This document shows, piece after piece, positions 8,433 through 16,353 of a stretch of 33,994 bases of DNA (the first letter of the stretch is position 1; each line of letters opens with the position of its first letter). The position numbers and the translations under genes were made by a program. This DNA is from an uncultured Bacteroides sp. (GTDB taxonomy: Bacteria; Bacteroidota; Bacteroidia; Bacteroidales; Bacteroidaceae). The stretch is taken from positions 1 to 33,994 of the forward strand of contig NZ_URFY01000049.1 of NCBI RefSeq assembly GCF_900547205.1, written 5' to 3'. The notes beneath the pieces were generated by a model. The model did no database searches and was not told the origin of the DNA. It saw nothing but the letters and a program-made list of their open reading frames with translations.

Positions 8433-9206
8433 GTGAGAATATTAATCCTTGGAGCCGGCAAGATGGGCTCTTTCTTTACAGATATATTGAGCTTTCAACA
8501 CGAGACGGCCGTGTTCGACGTCAACCCGCACCAGTTGCGTTTCGTCTACAACACCTATCGTTTCACTACGCTGGAGGAGATTAAGGAGTTTGAACCGGAA
8601 CTGGTTATCAATGCCGCCACGGTGAAGTATACGCTGGATGCTTTTCGCAAAGTGCTCCCCGTGTTGCCCAAAGACTGCATCATCAGCGACATAGCTTCCG
8701 TAAAAACAGGACTGAAGAAGTTCTACGAAGAGAGTGGCTTCCGCTACGTTTCCTCTCACCCGATGTTTGGCCCCACGTTTGCCAGCCTCAGCAATCTGAG
8801 CAGCGAAAACGCCATCATCATCAGTGAAGGCGACCATCTGGGGAAGATATTCTTCAAAGACCTCTACCAGACGCTGCGCCTGAACATCTTCGAATACTCT
8901 TTCGACGAGCACGACGAAACGGTAGCTTACTCGCTGTCCATTCCGTTCGTTTCCACTTTCGTATTTGCAGCCGTGATGAAACATCAGGAAGCACCGGGAA
9001 CCACCTTCAAGAAGCACATGGCCATCGCCAAAGGGCTGCTGAGCGAAGATGACTACCTGCTTCAGGAGATTCTTTTCAATCCGCGCACCCCGGGGCAAGT
9101 TGCCAACATCCGGACGGAGTTGAAGAACCTTCTCGAAATCATTGAAAGCAAGGATGCCGAAGGGATGAAAAAGTATCTGACGAAGATTCGGGAAAAGATT
9201 AAATAA
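8433..9206 (+). CDS. tyrA: Prephenate dehydrogenase
   Basis: Oxidatively decarboxylates prephenate to 4-hydroxyphenylpyruvate for tyrosine synthesis. The 257-residue protein starts at a GTG (8433) that places the Rossmann motif GAGKMG at residues 7-12. It carries the conserved SHPMFGPTF motif with the catalytic-region histidine, and a helical C-terminal domain. No ACT domain is present and the length is near the lower end for the family. It is the last gene of the aromatic operon and is followed by a strong terminator. Confidence 0.92.
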   Translation: MRILILGAGKMGSFFTDILSFQHETAVFDVNPHQLRFVYNTYRFTTLEEIKEFEPELVINAATVKYTLDAFRKVLPVLPKDCIISDIASVKTGLKKFYEESGFRYVSSHPMFGPTFASLSNLSSENAIIISEGDHLGKIFFKDLYQTLRLNIFEYSFDEHDETVAYSLSIPFVSTFVFAAVMKHQEAPGTTFKKHMAIAKGLLSEDDYLLQEILFNPRTPGQVANIRTELKNLLEIIESKDAEGMKKYLTKIREKIK

Positions 9207-9237
9207 TCGCTGCCCCTCAATAGGTAGTATTTAACAA

Positions 9238-9273
9238 TCCCCTGCAGAAAAGTTCTTTGCAGGGGACTTTTTT
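9238..9273 (+). terminator. Intrinsic terminator of the aromatic operon
   Basis: TCCCCTGCA (9238-9246) pairs perfectly with TGCAGGGGA (9258-9266) over an 11-base loop, and a T-rich tract through 9273 follows. It lies 31 bases after the tyrA stop and also contains the -33 element of the dnaG promoter in its loop and right arm. Confidence 0.9.
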
Positions 9274-9286
9274 ATATGTACCTTTG
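9256..9286 (+). promoter_or_regulatory. dnaG promoter
   Basis: TTTG at 9256-9259, exactly 19 bases, then TACCTTTG at 9279-9286: a full match to the Bacteroides TTTG / TAnnTTTG promoter. The expected start of RNA is near 9293, which rules out the upstream ATG at 9276 as the primase start. The -33 element lies inside the preceding terminator hairpin. Confidence 0.75.
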
Positions 9287-9323
9287 TATCCGCAAAAACA
9301 GATTCATAGGAGAAGAAGCAAGA

Positions 9324-11402
9324 ATGATAGACCAAGGAACCATCGACCGGATATTGGATGCAGCACAGATTGTAGATGTTGTATCAGACTTTGTCACCCT
9401 TCGAAAGCGAGGTGTCAACTACGTCGGCTTATGTCCGTTCCATAGCGACAAGACGCCTTCCTTCTCCGTCTCACCAGCCAAAGGGCTTTGCAAATGCTTT
9501 GCTTGCGGCAAGGGCGGAAACGCAGTGCACTTCATCATGGAGCACGAACAGATGTCGTATCCCGAAGCGCTGAAATATCTTGCCAAGAAGTACAACATTG
9601 AAATCAAGGAACGCGAGCTGAGCGATGAAGAGAAGTTTGTGCAAAGCGAACGGGAAAGTCTGTTCATTGTCAACAACTTCGCCCGCGACTACTTCCAGAA
9701 TATACTGAAGAACCACGTAGACGGTCGCAGCATCGGTATGGCTTATTTCCGCAACCGTGGCTTCCGCGACGATATTATCGAAAAGTTCCAACTGGGATAC
9801 TGCACCGACAGCCACGACGCTTTTTCCAATGAAGCATTGCAGAAAGGATATAAGAAAGAATATCTGGTAAAGACCGGACTTTGCTACGAGACGGACGACC
9901 ACCGCCTGCGTGACCGTTTCTGGGGACGTGTCATTTTCCCCGTACATACTCTTTCCGGTAAAGTGGTCGCCTTCGGTGGACGTGTGCTTGCCAACGCCAC
10001 CAAAGGAATCAAAGTAAAATACGTCAACTCCCCCGAATCGGAGATTTACCACAAAAGTAACGAGCTTTACGGCATCTACTTTGCCAAACAAGCCATCGTG
10101 AAGCAAGACCGTTGCTTCCTCGTGGAAGGATATACGGACGTCATTTCGATGCACCAATCCGGCATCGAGAACGTGGTGGCTTCTTCGGGAACTGCCCTGA
10201 CACCGGGGCAGATACGTATGATTCATCGCTTCACCAACAATATGACCGTGCTCTACGACGGCGACGCGGCAGGTATCAAAGCTTCTATCCGCGGTATCGA
10301 TATGCTGCTCGAAGAAGGGATGAATATCAAAGTCTGCCTGCTTCCCGACGGTGACGACCCGGACTCTTTTGCCCGTAAACATAACTCCACGGAATTTCAG
10401 GCTTTCATCTCCGAGCATGAGACGGACTTTATCCGTTTCAAAACCAACTTATTGCTCGAAGATGCCGGAAAAGACCCCATCAAACGTGCGGAACTCATCG
10501 GCAACCTCGTGCAGAGCATCTCCATCATTCCCGAAGCAATCGTGCGGGATGTTTACATCAAAGAATGTGCGCAATTGCTGCACGTAGAGGACAAACTACT
10601 CGTATCCGAAGTTGCCAAAAGACGGGAGTCGCAAGCCGAAAAGCGTGCCGAACAGTCGGAACGCGAACGCCGGAGTGCGGAAAGAACGGCCACCATGCCG
10701 CAAGGTGTACCGCCCGAGAACGTTCCGATGCCGAACGGTGATTTCCCATTGCCGCCCGAAGTAGAAGCAGAATATGCTAATGTCCCCCCTGCCCTGCCGG
10801 AAGACAACTACGCATCATTCATCCCTCAGGAAGGAAAAGAAGGACAAGAGTTCTACAAATTTGAACGGTTGATTCTGCAAGCTGTAGTTCGCTATGGCGA
10901 AAGAATTATGTGTAATCTGACTGACGAAGAGGGGAATGAAGTTCCGGTAACGGTAATTGAATATGTGATGAGCGAGCTGAAGGAGGACGACTTGGCTTTC
11001 CATAATCCGCTGCACCGCCAGATTCTGTCGGAAGCTGCCGCGCATATAAACGATTCTAGTTTTGTTGCCGAACGCTACTTCCTTGCACACCCCGACCAGA
11101 CTATCAGCAAGCTGAGTGTAGACTTGATTAATGTCCGCTATCAGCTTAGCAAATATCACTCCAAATCGCAGAAGATTGTAACGGACGAGGAACGTCTCTA
11201 CGAATTAGTTCCTATGTTGATGATTAACTTCAAGTATGCCATTGTGACGGAAGAATTGAAACATATGCTTTATGCACTGCAAGATCCCGCCTTGGCACAC
11301 GACAACGAAAAGTGCGACACACTCATGAAAAGGTATAACGACTTGAGAAGCATACAGAGTATCATGGCGAAACGCCTGGGCGATCGCGTCGTTCTGCGAT
11401 AA
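9324..11402 (+). CDS. dnaG: DNA primase
   Basis: DnaG makes RNA primers at the replication fork. With the ATG at 9324 the protein has about 692 residues. The N-terminal CHC2 zinc finger shows C37, H40, C58 and C61. The RNA polymerase core and Toprim domain follow, with VEGYTDVISMHQSGI, SSGTAL and LYDGDAAG carrying the metal-binding acidic residues. A Pro/Glu/Arg-rich linker (about residues 435-510) leads to a helical C-terminal region that would contact the DnaB helicase. The upstream in-frame ATG at 9276 is unlikely because it precedes the promoter's expected start point. The gene appears to be transcribed alone. Confidence 0.95.
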   Translation: MIDQGTIDRILDAAQIVDVVSDFVTLRKRGVNYVGLCPFHSDKTPSFSVSPAKGLCKCFACGKGGNAVHFIMEHEQMSYPEALKYLAKKYNIEIKERELSDEEKFVQSERESLFIVNNFARDYFQNILKNHVDGRSIGMAYFRNRGFRDDIIEKFQLGYCTDSHDAFSNEALQKGYKKEYLVKTGLCYETDDHRLRDRFWGRVIFPVHTLSGKVVAFGGRVLANATKGIKVKYVNSPESEIYHKSNELYGIYFAKQAIVKQDRCFLVEGYTDVISMHQSGIENVVASSGTALTPGQIRMIHRFTNNMTVLYDGDAAGIKASIRGIDMLLEEGMNIKVCLLPDGDDPDSFARKHNSTEFQAFISEHETDFIRFKTNLLLEDAGKDPIKRAELIGNLVQSISIIPEAIVRDVYIKECAQLLHVEDKLLVSEVAKRRESQAEKRAEQSERERRSAERTATMPQGVPPENVPMPNGDFPLPPEVEAEYANVPPALPEDNYASFIPQEGKEGQEFYKFERLILQAVVRYGERIMCNLTDEEGNEVPVTVIEYVMSELKEDDLAFHNPLHRQILSEAAAHINDSSFVAERYFLAHPDQTISKLSVDLINVRYQLSKYHSKSQKIVTDEERLYELVPMLMINFKYAIVTEELKHMLYALQDPALAHDNEKCDTLMKRYNDLRSIQSIMAKRLGDRVVLR

Positions 11403-11423
11403 TCCCCTGTTCTTTTTATTTGC

Positions 11424-11502
11424 TCCCCGGTGGGGAAAGGCAGTCTCCCCGGTGGGGAAGGCTAGTCTCCCCGGTGGGGAACCCCGGTTTCCTCGGTGGG
11501 GA
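11424..11502. repeat. 22-bp tandem repeat, four units, each with a TCCCCGGTGGGGA palindrome
   Basis: TCCCCGGTGGGGA starts at 11424, 11446 and 11468, and a variant TCCTCGGTGGGGA starts at 11490, so the period is exactly 22 bases. The spacers between palindromes differ (AAGGCAGTC, AGGCTAGTC, ACCCCGGTT). It lies between the convergent ends of dnaG (11402) and folE (11507), where it could form stacked short hairpins on either RNA and serve as a two-way terminator. There is no T-run, and no cas genes are near. Confidence 0.85.
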
Positions 11503-11506
11503 CAGT

Positions 11507-12097
11507 TTAAACCCTGCCGTGTTGAATGAGATTCATAAACTCTTCACGCGTCTTTGCCTGATTGAAGGCCCCCGTAAAGTCGGAAGTAGTAGTAATGGAG
11601 TTCTGCTTTTCCACACCCCGCATTTGCATACACATATGCTTAGCTTCCACCACAACCATCACTCCGAGCGGATTCAGCGTTTCCTGAATGCACTCTTTGA
11701 TTTGCAGCGTCATGCGTTCCTGCACTTGCAGGCGGTGAGAAAATATATCGACTACACGGGCAATCTTGCTCAGCCCGGTGATATAGCCGTTGGGAATATA
11801 AGCCACGTGCGCCTTTCCGTAGAAGGGCAACATATGGTGCTCACAGAGAGAAAAGAAATCAATGTCTTTCACAATCACCATCTGGCTATATTCTTCCTTG
11901 AATTTTGCCGAACGGAGCACCTCGTTAGGATCTACAAAGTAGCCTTTTGTCAAACTCAACATGGCTTTTGCCACCCGTTCCGGTGTCTTTAGCAGCCCTT
12001 CTCTTTCGGCATCTTCGCCTAGCAAAGTTATAATACTATGATAATGACTCATCAGTTCCTCCAGATTCGGAGAGACAATTTCTTCTTTTCCTAACAT
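11507..12097 (-). CDS. folE: GTP cyclohydrolase I (FolE)
   Basis: Converts GTP to 7,8-dihydroneopterin triphosphate at the head of folate synthesis. The 196-residue product has the conserved FFSLCEHHMLPFYGKAHVAYIP segment with the zinc Cys and His residues, QERMT, and the late MCMQMRGV motif with the second zinc Cys. The length matches the family. It is the last gene of a minus-strand run (DUF1599, DoxX-like, tpiA, SPOR protein, folE) and starts 7 bases after the SPOR gene stop. Confidence 0.96.
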   Translation of the reverse strand: MLGKEEIVSPNLEELMSHYHSIITLLGEDAEREGLLKTPERVAKAMLSLTKGYFVDPNEVLRSAKFKEEYSQMVIVKDIDFFSLCEHHMLPFYGKAHVAYIPNGYITGLSKIARVVDIFSHRLQVQERMTLQIKECIQETLNPLGVMVVVEAKHMCMQMRGVEKQNSITTTSDFTGAFNQAKTREEFMNLIQHGRV

Positions 12098-12104
12098 GAT
12101 AGAT

Positions 12105-12554
12105 TTATAAAGGAATATTTATCTTATCTCTTACTATAGAGACTTCTTTGAACATACCGGTAGCTTTCATCCGACGCATCATCGCGTCCGCTTCTTCAAT
12201 GCTCCGGAAATCTCCCACACGACACAGCCAGCGAGGCGGATTGAACGAAGTATAAATCTTCAATTCAGGGAAATACTCTTTGACACGCGATGCCACACTA
12301 TAAGCTTCATTCTTCGCCTGACGAGTATTGTTACCGGCAAACGCCTGTATCCTGAATCCGGAAGTCTTTATTACTTTCTGTTCACCTATGGCAGAACGTT
12401 CCTTACCAATCATAGCCTCGATGCGAGGGTCTTGATGAATGGTCACCTTTCCTTGCCCCGGCACTGTACGTTCCAGACTCTTGACGATGTTCTGCGCTTG
12501 TGCGCCGACACAGGTCGAAATAGCGAATAATAATAGTAAACCTACTTTCCTCAT
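12105..12554 (-). CDS. SPOR-domain secreted protein
   Basis: The 149-residue protein begins MRKVGLLLLFAISTCVGAQAQ, a clear signal peptide, which fixes the start at 12554 rather than at the upstream in-frame start at 12587. The C-terminal half (SGFRIQAFAGNNTRQAKNEA to the end) has the SPOR pattern of a beta-strand, then RQAKNEAYSVASRVKE, a second strand, and the GDFRSIEEADAMMRRMK helix. SPOR domains bind denuded peptidoglycan, so a periplasmic or envelope role is likely. It lies between tpiA and folE. Confidence 0.85.
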   Translation of the reverse strand: MRKVGLLLLFAISTCVGAQAQNIVKSLERTVPGQGKVTIHQDPRIEAMIGKERSAIGEQKVIKTSGFRIQAFAGNNTRQAKNEAYSVASRVKEYFPELKIYTSFNPPRWLCRVGDFRSIEEADAMMRRMKATGMFKEVSIVRDKINIPL

Positions 12555-12572
12555 TTGATTAGGGGAATATGT

Positions 12573-12646
12573 CACCACAGATTTCACCGATTAGCACAGA
12601 TAATACCTAAGAATTAAATCTGTGCGAATCCGTGTAATCCGTGGTG
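12573..12646. repeat. Inverted repeat with 29-base arms between tpiA and the SPOR gene
   Basis: The left arm 12573-12601 (CACCACAGATTTCACCGATT...) and the reverse complement of the right arm 12618-12646 (CACCACGGATTACACGGATT...) match at about 25 of 29 positions around a 16-base AT-rich loop. It lies just after the tpiA stop, so it may act as a 3' stem-loop of the tpiA part of the transcript. Similar ACCACGGATTACACGG sequences are, from memory, common between Bacteroides genes. Confidence 0.75.
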
Positions 12647-12654
12647 GAAATTAA

Positions 12655-13413
12655 TTATGCATTGAACGCATCGATGATACCTTTGAAATCGGATACTTTC
12701 AGAGCAGCACCACCAATCAAACCACCGTCTACGTCAGGGTTAGAGAACAATTCTTTAGCATTGGAAGGCTTGCAGCTACCACCGTAAAGGATAGAAGTGT
12801 TGTCAGCGATTTCTTTGCCATACTTGTCGGCTACGATAGAGCGGATGAAAGCGTGGATTTCCTGAGCTTGTTCGGGAGATGCAGTTTTACCTGTACCGAT
12901 AGCCCAAACAGGTTCGTATGCCAATACAATCTTAGAGAAGTCTTCGGCAGACAGAGAGAATACTGATTCCATCTGAGCAGCTACTACTTCGTTTTGCTTG
13001 TTAGCTTCGCGTTCTTCGAGCACTTCGCCGATACAGAAAATCGGAGTCAGACCGTTAGCCAAAGCCAATTTCACTTTTTCTTCGAGGATAGCAACTGTTT
13101 CACCGTAGTATGCACGACGTTCTGAGTGACCCAGGATTACATATTTAGCACCTGTAGAAGCTACCATTTCGGCAGAAACTTCACCAGTGTAAGCACCAGC
13201 CACTTTGTCTGCACAGTTTTCTGCACCTACACCAATCTTAGCAGCGTCTACCAACGGAGTAACAGAAGCCAGGTGGATAAACGGAGTACAGATGATTACA
13301 TCACAGTTAGGCTTTTCAGCAGCCAATGCTTCGTTCAGTTCTTTAGCCAAAGCGATACCCTCTTGAAGGGTCTTGTTCATTTTCCAGTTTCCTGCTACAA
13401 TGTTCTTTCTCAT
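12655..13413 (-). CDS. tpiA: Triosephosphate isomerase
   Basis: Interconverts dihydroxyacetone phosphate and glyceraldehyde 3-phosphate in glycolysis. The 252-residue product carries NWKMN near the N-terminus, GHSERR with the catalytic His, YEPVWAIGTGK with the catalytic Glu, and the phosphate-binding YGGSCKPSN and GGLIGGAAL loops. Codon use is notably regular, as expected for a highly expressed gene. It starts 56 bases after the DoxX-like gene. Confidence 0.97.
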   Translation of the reverse strand: MRKNIVAGNWKMNKTLQEGIALAKELNEALAAEKPNCDVIICTPFIHLASVTPLVDAAKIGVGAENCADKVAGAYTGEVSAEMVASTGAKYVILGHSERRAYYGETVAILEEKVKLALANGLTPIFCIGEVLEEREANKQNEVVAAQMESVFSLSAEDFSKIVLAYEPVWAIGTGKTASPEQAQEIHAFIRSIVADKYGKEIADNTSILYGGSCKPSNAKELFSNPDVDGGLIGGAALKVSDFKGIIDAFNA

Positions 13414-13469
13414 TTTGTTTTCTTTATTTAAAGGGTTAATAAATAGACTATTCTGTTATTTACGATTTA

Positions 13470-14819
13470 CTATTTGGCGTTGTCCGCCGGGGGTTGCGCT
13501 TCGGTAGCTTTCAGAGATTCTTGCTGTTGCTGCCGTTTCATGAACTTTCGCTCTCGGCGGCGGATTACCAAAACGTCCACTCCCAATACCAGCAGCAATG
13601 GGATGATGAACCATAAGATTACATAGCCCACGGTATGGATATCGTTCTTAATCAGTTGTTGACCCAACGGGATGTTCTCCAGTTTATCGGTCAGCGCATA
13701 TTCGTCCGGGATGTCTTCGTCGCTCCATTTATTCAGAATCGTTCCGTCCTTAATCAGTATCAAGCCGGGATTGGAGCGGACCATTGTCTTTAATGTAATG
13801 TCGTCCATTTGGCAGAAAGGATATTCTGCACCGCTCTTATCTTTCCACAGTTCAATCTGCTCTTCGGGAGAGGAAGTAAGGCAATAGAACCGGTAGCCAT
13901 GTTCCACCGAGTAGTCGTAGATTTCGTTAATTATGTCGATATTGCTATCGTCGGCTTCTTCAATCCGATGAGCTACCAGCAGGAAGGTGTATCCCTTGTC
14001 GGAAAGCACATCTTCCGTGATGTCCTCACCCGTAGCGAGTTCCATCATTGAGAAATCATGGATGGGCGGTTCGTATCCTTTTTCCTTAAGTAGGGTGCGC
14101 GTGTCTACAAACGTCCACGTGCTGTCGGGATAGTTATCCAATGTAAATTCTTTCTTCTCTCCGTTCTTCTCTAAGATGAAGATGCTTTCGTAGACACTCG
14201 GCTTTGCTCCTTCCGGCATTGTCATGCCTTCTTGAATGTTCTGCCCTATCTTGTAGGGGCGAAAATCAAGCACCGGAAGGCGGTCGAGACAATAGAACGA
14301 GAGGGAGAACACAAAGAACATTGTGTACAGTGAAACCAGCCATGCCATCTTCTGGCTGACAAAGCGTATCAGCATCTTCCTTCCTTTGAATGCAGCGATG
14401 GCGGCAAGCAGCAGCACTACGTTCTTGGCAAACGTCTCCCAGTTTGTCAACACCCATGCGTCGCCGAAGCAACCGCAATCGGAAACCGGATTGAATATAG
14501 CCAGATAGAAAGTCAGCGGGGTCATGAATATCATCAGTGCCAACGCCAACGAGGAAGCAAGCGTCCGCCGGATACCAAAGAACAAGGCGATACCTATGAA
14601 GAATTCGAGAGCAGACAGAACGATGCCGCCCAACAAGGGGAAAAACGAAGGAAACCAAGAAGCCATCCCGAATGCAGACAGATAATCCTGTATCTTGTAC
14701 TGGAAGCCCAGCGGGTCTACAGCCTTCACGAATCCGGAAAAGATGAATGCCGCTGCCAATAGAAAGCGACAGATATTCGCTACTATCTTCTGGATGATAT
14801 GTATGTGCTTATCCTTCAA
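13470..14819 (-). CDS. DoxX/MauE-like membrane protein with C-terminal periplasmic domain
   Basis: The 449-residue protein opens with four hydrophobic segments (about residues 13-165) containing FIFSGFVKAVDPLGF and NPVSDCGCFGDAW, features of the DoxX/MauE family, which often supports thiol redox or quinol chemistry. A soluble region of about 200 residues with a thioredoxin-like pattern (KGYTFLLVAHRIEEA, GLILIKDGTILNKWS) follows but lacks a CxxC pair. A late membrane segment (YVILWFIIPLLLVLGVDVLV) and a Lys/Gln-rich tail end the protein. The start overlaps DUF1599 by 11 bases, so the two are translated together. The exact role is unknown. Confidence 0.78.
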   Translation of the reverse strand: MKDKHIHIIQKIVANICRFLLAAAFIFSGFVKAVDPLGFQYKIQDYLSAFGMASWFPSFFPLLGGIVLSALEFFIGIALFFGIRRTLASSLALALMIFMTPLTFYLAIFNPVSDCGCFGDAWVLTNWETFAKNVVLLLAAIAAFKGRKMLIRFVSQKMAWLVSLYTMFFVFSLSFYCLDRLPVLDFRPYKIGQNIQEGMTMPEGAKPSVYESIFILEKNGEKKEFTLDNYPDSTWTFVDTRTLLKEKGYEPPIHDFSMMELATGEDITEDVLSDKGYTFLLVAHRIEEADDSNIDIINEIYDYSVEHGYRFYCLTSSPEEQIELWKDKSGAEYPFCQMDDITLKTMVRSNPGLILIKDGTILNKWSDEDIPDEYALTDKLENIPLGQQLIKNDIHTVGYVILWFIIPLLLVLGVDVLVIRRRERKFMKRQQQQESLKATEAQPPADNAK

Positions 14820-15351
14820 ATTCTATCTTTATCAAACCGAATACTGAGTAATTAATCATATCCATATAGTTGGCGTCTATTCCCTCGGACACCAAAGTGT
14901 TGCCTGACAAGCTTTCAATCTGCTTGGTGCGATATATCTTCATCAGAATCAGGTCTGTGTAGGAGCTGACACGCATACTCCGCCAAGCCTCATCGTAATC
15001 GTGGTTCTTGGCAAGCATCAGTTCCAAAGCTTCTTTGGCGTACTTATCATATAAATGGAGGGCTTCTTCATTGCTGATGTCGGCAGATTCGGCATACCCC
15101 ATTTCCAGTTGGATAAGCCCGATAATGCCATAATTGACTATCGCAATAAATTCGGAACGGATTCCTTCGTCGACCAAGGTCACGCCTTTTGTCTCGATAC
15201 TACGAATCCGGTTTGCTTTAATAAAAATCTGGTCAGTCACCGAGGCCGGACGTAGAATACGCCATGCAGGCCCGTAATCGTGCAGTTTCTTGGAAAATAA
15301 GTCACGGCACAAGGCGATGACATGTTCAAATTGTTGCTTGGTATCTTTCAT
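14809..15351 (-). CDS. DUF1599-family protein with two tandem domains
   Basis: The 180-residue cytoplasmic protein is an internal duplication. The unit K-x-x-D-Y-x-x-A-W-R ... R-I/T-x-x-I-E ... N-Y-x-x-x-G-L-I-x-x-E occurs at about residues 19-90 and again at about 107-178 (HDYGPAWRILRP and HDYDEAWRSMRV). This is the layout of DUF1599, a family linked to nucleotide modification but without an assigned reaction. The conserved Asp/Arg/Glu pattern suggests a nucleotide or phosphate ligand. It is the first gene of the run leading to folE and has its own promoter. Confidence 0.8.
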   Translation of the reverse strand: MKDTKQQFEHVIALCRDLFSKKLHDYGPAWRILRPASVTDQIFIKANRIRSIETKGVTLVDEGIRSEFIAIVNYGIIGLIQLEMGYAESADISNEEALHLYDKYAKEALELMLAKNHDYDEAWRSMRVSSYTDLILMKIYRTKQIESLSGNTLVSEGIDANYMDMINYSVFGLIKIEFEG

Positions 15352-15370
15352 CTTCTTTCCAAATAGTGCG

Positions 15371-15378
15371 CAAAGGTA
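15371..15378 (-). promoter_or_regulatory. Bacteroides -7 element for the DUF1599-folE run
   Basis: On the minus strand TACCTTTG (15378 to 15371) matches TAnnTTTG exactly and lies 20 bases before the DUF1599 ATG. The region upstream has GTTTTC in place of a perfect -33 TTTG. Confidence 0.6.
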
Positions 15379-15401
15379 ACAATAATTAAGTGAAAACGGA
15401 A

Positions 15402-15435
15402 AGAGGGCACTCTAAATTATATTAAAGTGCCCTCT
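15402..15435 (-). terminator. Intrinsic terminator after the M23 peptidase gene
   Basis: AGAGGGCACT (15402-15411) and AGTGCCCTCT (15426-15435) form a perfect 10-bp stem. On the minus strand it is followed by the T-rich tract TTCCGTTTTC. It lies 24 bases beyond the stop of the peptidase gene and ends the ndk-peptidase transcript before the DUF1599 promoter. Confidence 0.8.
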
Positions 15436-15459
15436 CGCAGAGATATTGTATTACTGTTT

Positions 15460-16335
15460 TTATGAACAACGCAAGACTTGTCCGATGCGCAAAGTAGTGG
15501 TAGCCTTGATACGATTCAGCTTACAAAGCGTGCTTACCGATACTCCGCGGAGCTTGGCTATGCGCGACAATGTGTCTCCACTCTTCACTTTATGATAGCG
15601 GATTGTTCCGTCTGCCACCTGCGTGTCGTGAGAACCTGCACGGTTGCGCGAACTCTTCGACTTGCGGAAAGTGTATGTATCGGCAACGATATCTTGTTTC
15701 GGGAAGTCGAACATAAAAATCGGGTTGATAGCGATTCCGAGGAAACGGGTTTCAAAGTGAAGATGCGAACCTGTGGAGCGTCCGGTGTTACCACCCAGAC
15801 CAATCACTTCGCCGGCTTTCACAAATTGGTTTTCTTCTACCAATTGCTTTGACAAGTGTCCGTATATGGTTTCCAAACCATTATCATGACGGATTACGAC
15901 ATACTTGCCATATCCTCTACGCTCATATTTCACAATACGCACTTTACCGTCGAATGCAGCAACAATCGTATCGCCGATATTCACCTTCAAGTCCAGTCCG
16001 TTGTGCATTCTCCTCCACCGAGGGCCAAAAGGGGACGTAATTCTCGTACTTGGAGTAGGCATATGGAAACCCGTCAGGTCGATAGTATAGGTATCAGGGA
16101 TAATCACATTTCCATAAGCATGTGCATACTGGTTGTTCCAGTTGGGGTAAAGACTCAAGGCGGGGTATTCTGCCTGTTCGGCACGAATTTGCTTCTGCAA
16201 AGCCAAAGAGTCTACTGATTTTAATTTCTTGTCTATTGGAGCTTGGCGGGCAATCAGGTCTTGTGAGAAAGAGCTCAGACTAACCATAGCCGCTACGGCA
16301 ACCAATCCAGTTTTAATAATGCAATTGAAATTCAT
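15460..16335 (-). CDS. M23-family peptidoglycan endopeptidase with C-terminal LysM
   Basis: The 291-residue protein has a signal peptide (about residues 1-25, ending SSFSQ). A LytM/M23 domain follows, with HNGLDLKV (zinc His and Asp) and GSHLHFE (the HxH zinc motif), so the metal site is intact. One LysM domain lies at the C-terminus (YHKVKSGDTLSRIAKLRGVSVSTLCKLN..., about residues 247-290) and would bind glycan strands. It is therefore likely to cut peptide cross-links in the periplasm during growth or division. It lies 18 bases after ndk and is ended by a terminator. Confidence 0.93.
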   Translation of the reverse strand: MNFNCIIKTGLVAVAAMVSLSSFSQDLIARQAPIDKKLKSVDSLALQKQIRAEQAEYPALSLYPNWNNQYAHAYGNVIIPDTYTIDLTGFHMPTPSTRITSPFGPRWRRMHNGLDLKVNIGDTIVAAFDGKVRIVKYERRGYGKYVVIRHDNGLETIYGHLSKQLVEENQFVKAGEVIGLGGNTGRSTGSHLHFETRFLGIAINPIFMFDFPKQDIVADTYTFRKSKSSRNRAGSHDTQVADGTIRYHKVKSGDTLSRIAKLRGVSVSTLCKLNRIKATTTLRIGQVLRCS

Positions 16336-16353
16336 TCCTTCTTGTCAATTCTA

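Noticed and set aside
9276..9323. Upstream ATG for dnaG
   Set aside because: It lies before the -7 element (9279-9286), so the RNA would not contain it; the ATG at 9324 fits the family start.
9471..10418. 315-residue minus-strand frame opposite dnaG
   Set aside because: Antisense shadow of a well-supported primase; composition is not protein-like and no motifs are seen.
11424..11502. CRISPR array
   Set aside because: The spacers would be only about 9 bases, there are no cas genes, and the repeat is a short palindrome in a 22-base period.
11420..11992. 190-residue plus-strand frame starting in the 22-bp repeat
   Set aside because: It reads the repeat and then the antisense of folE; folE motifs are unambiguous.
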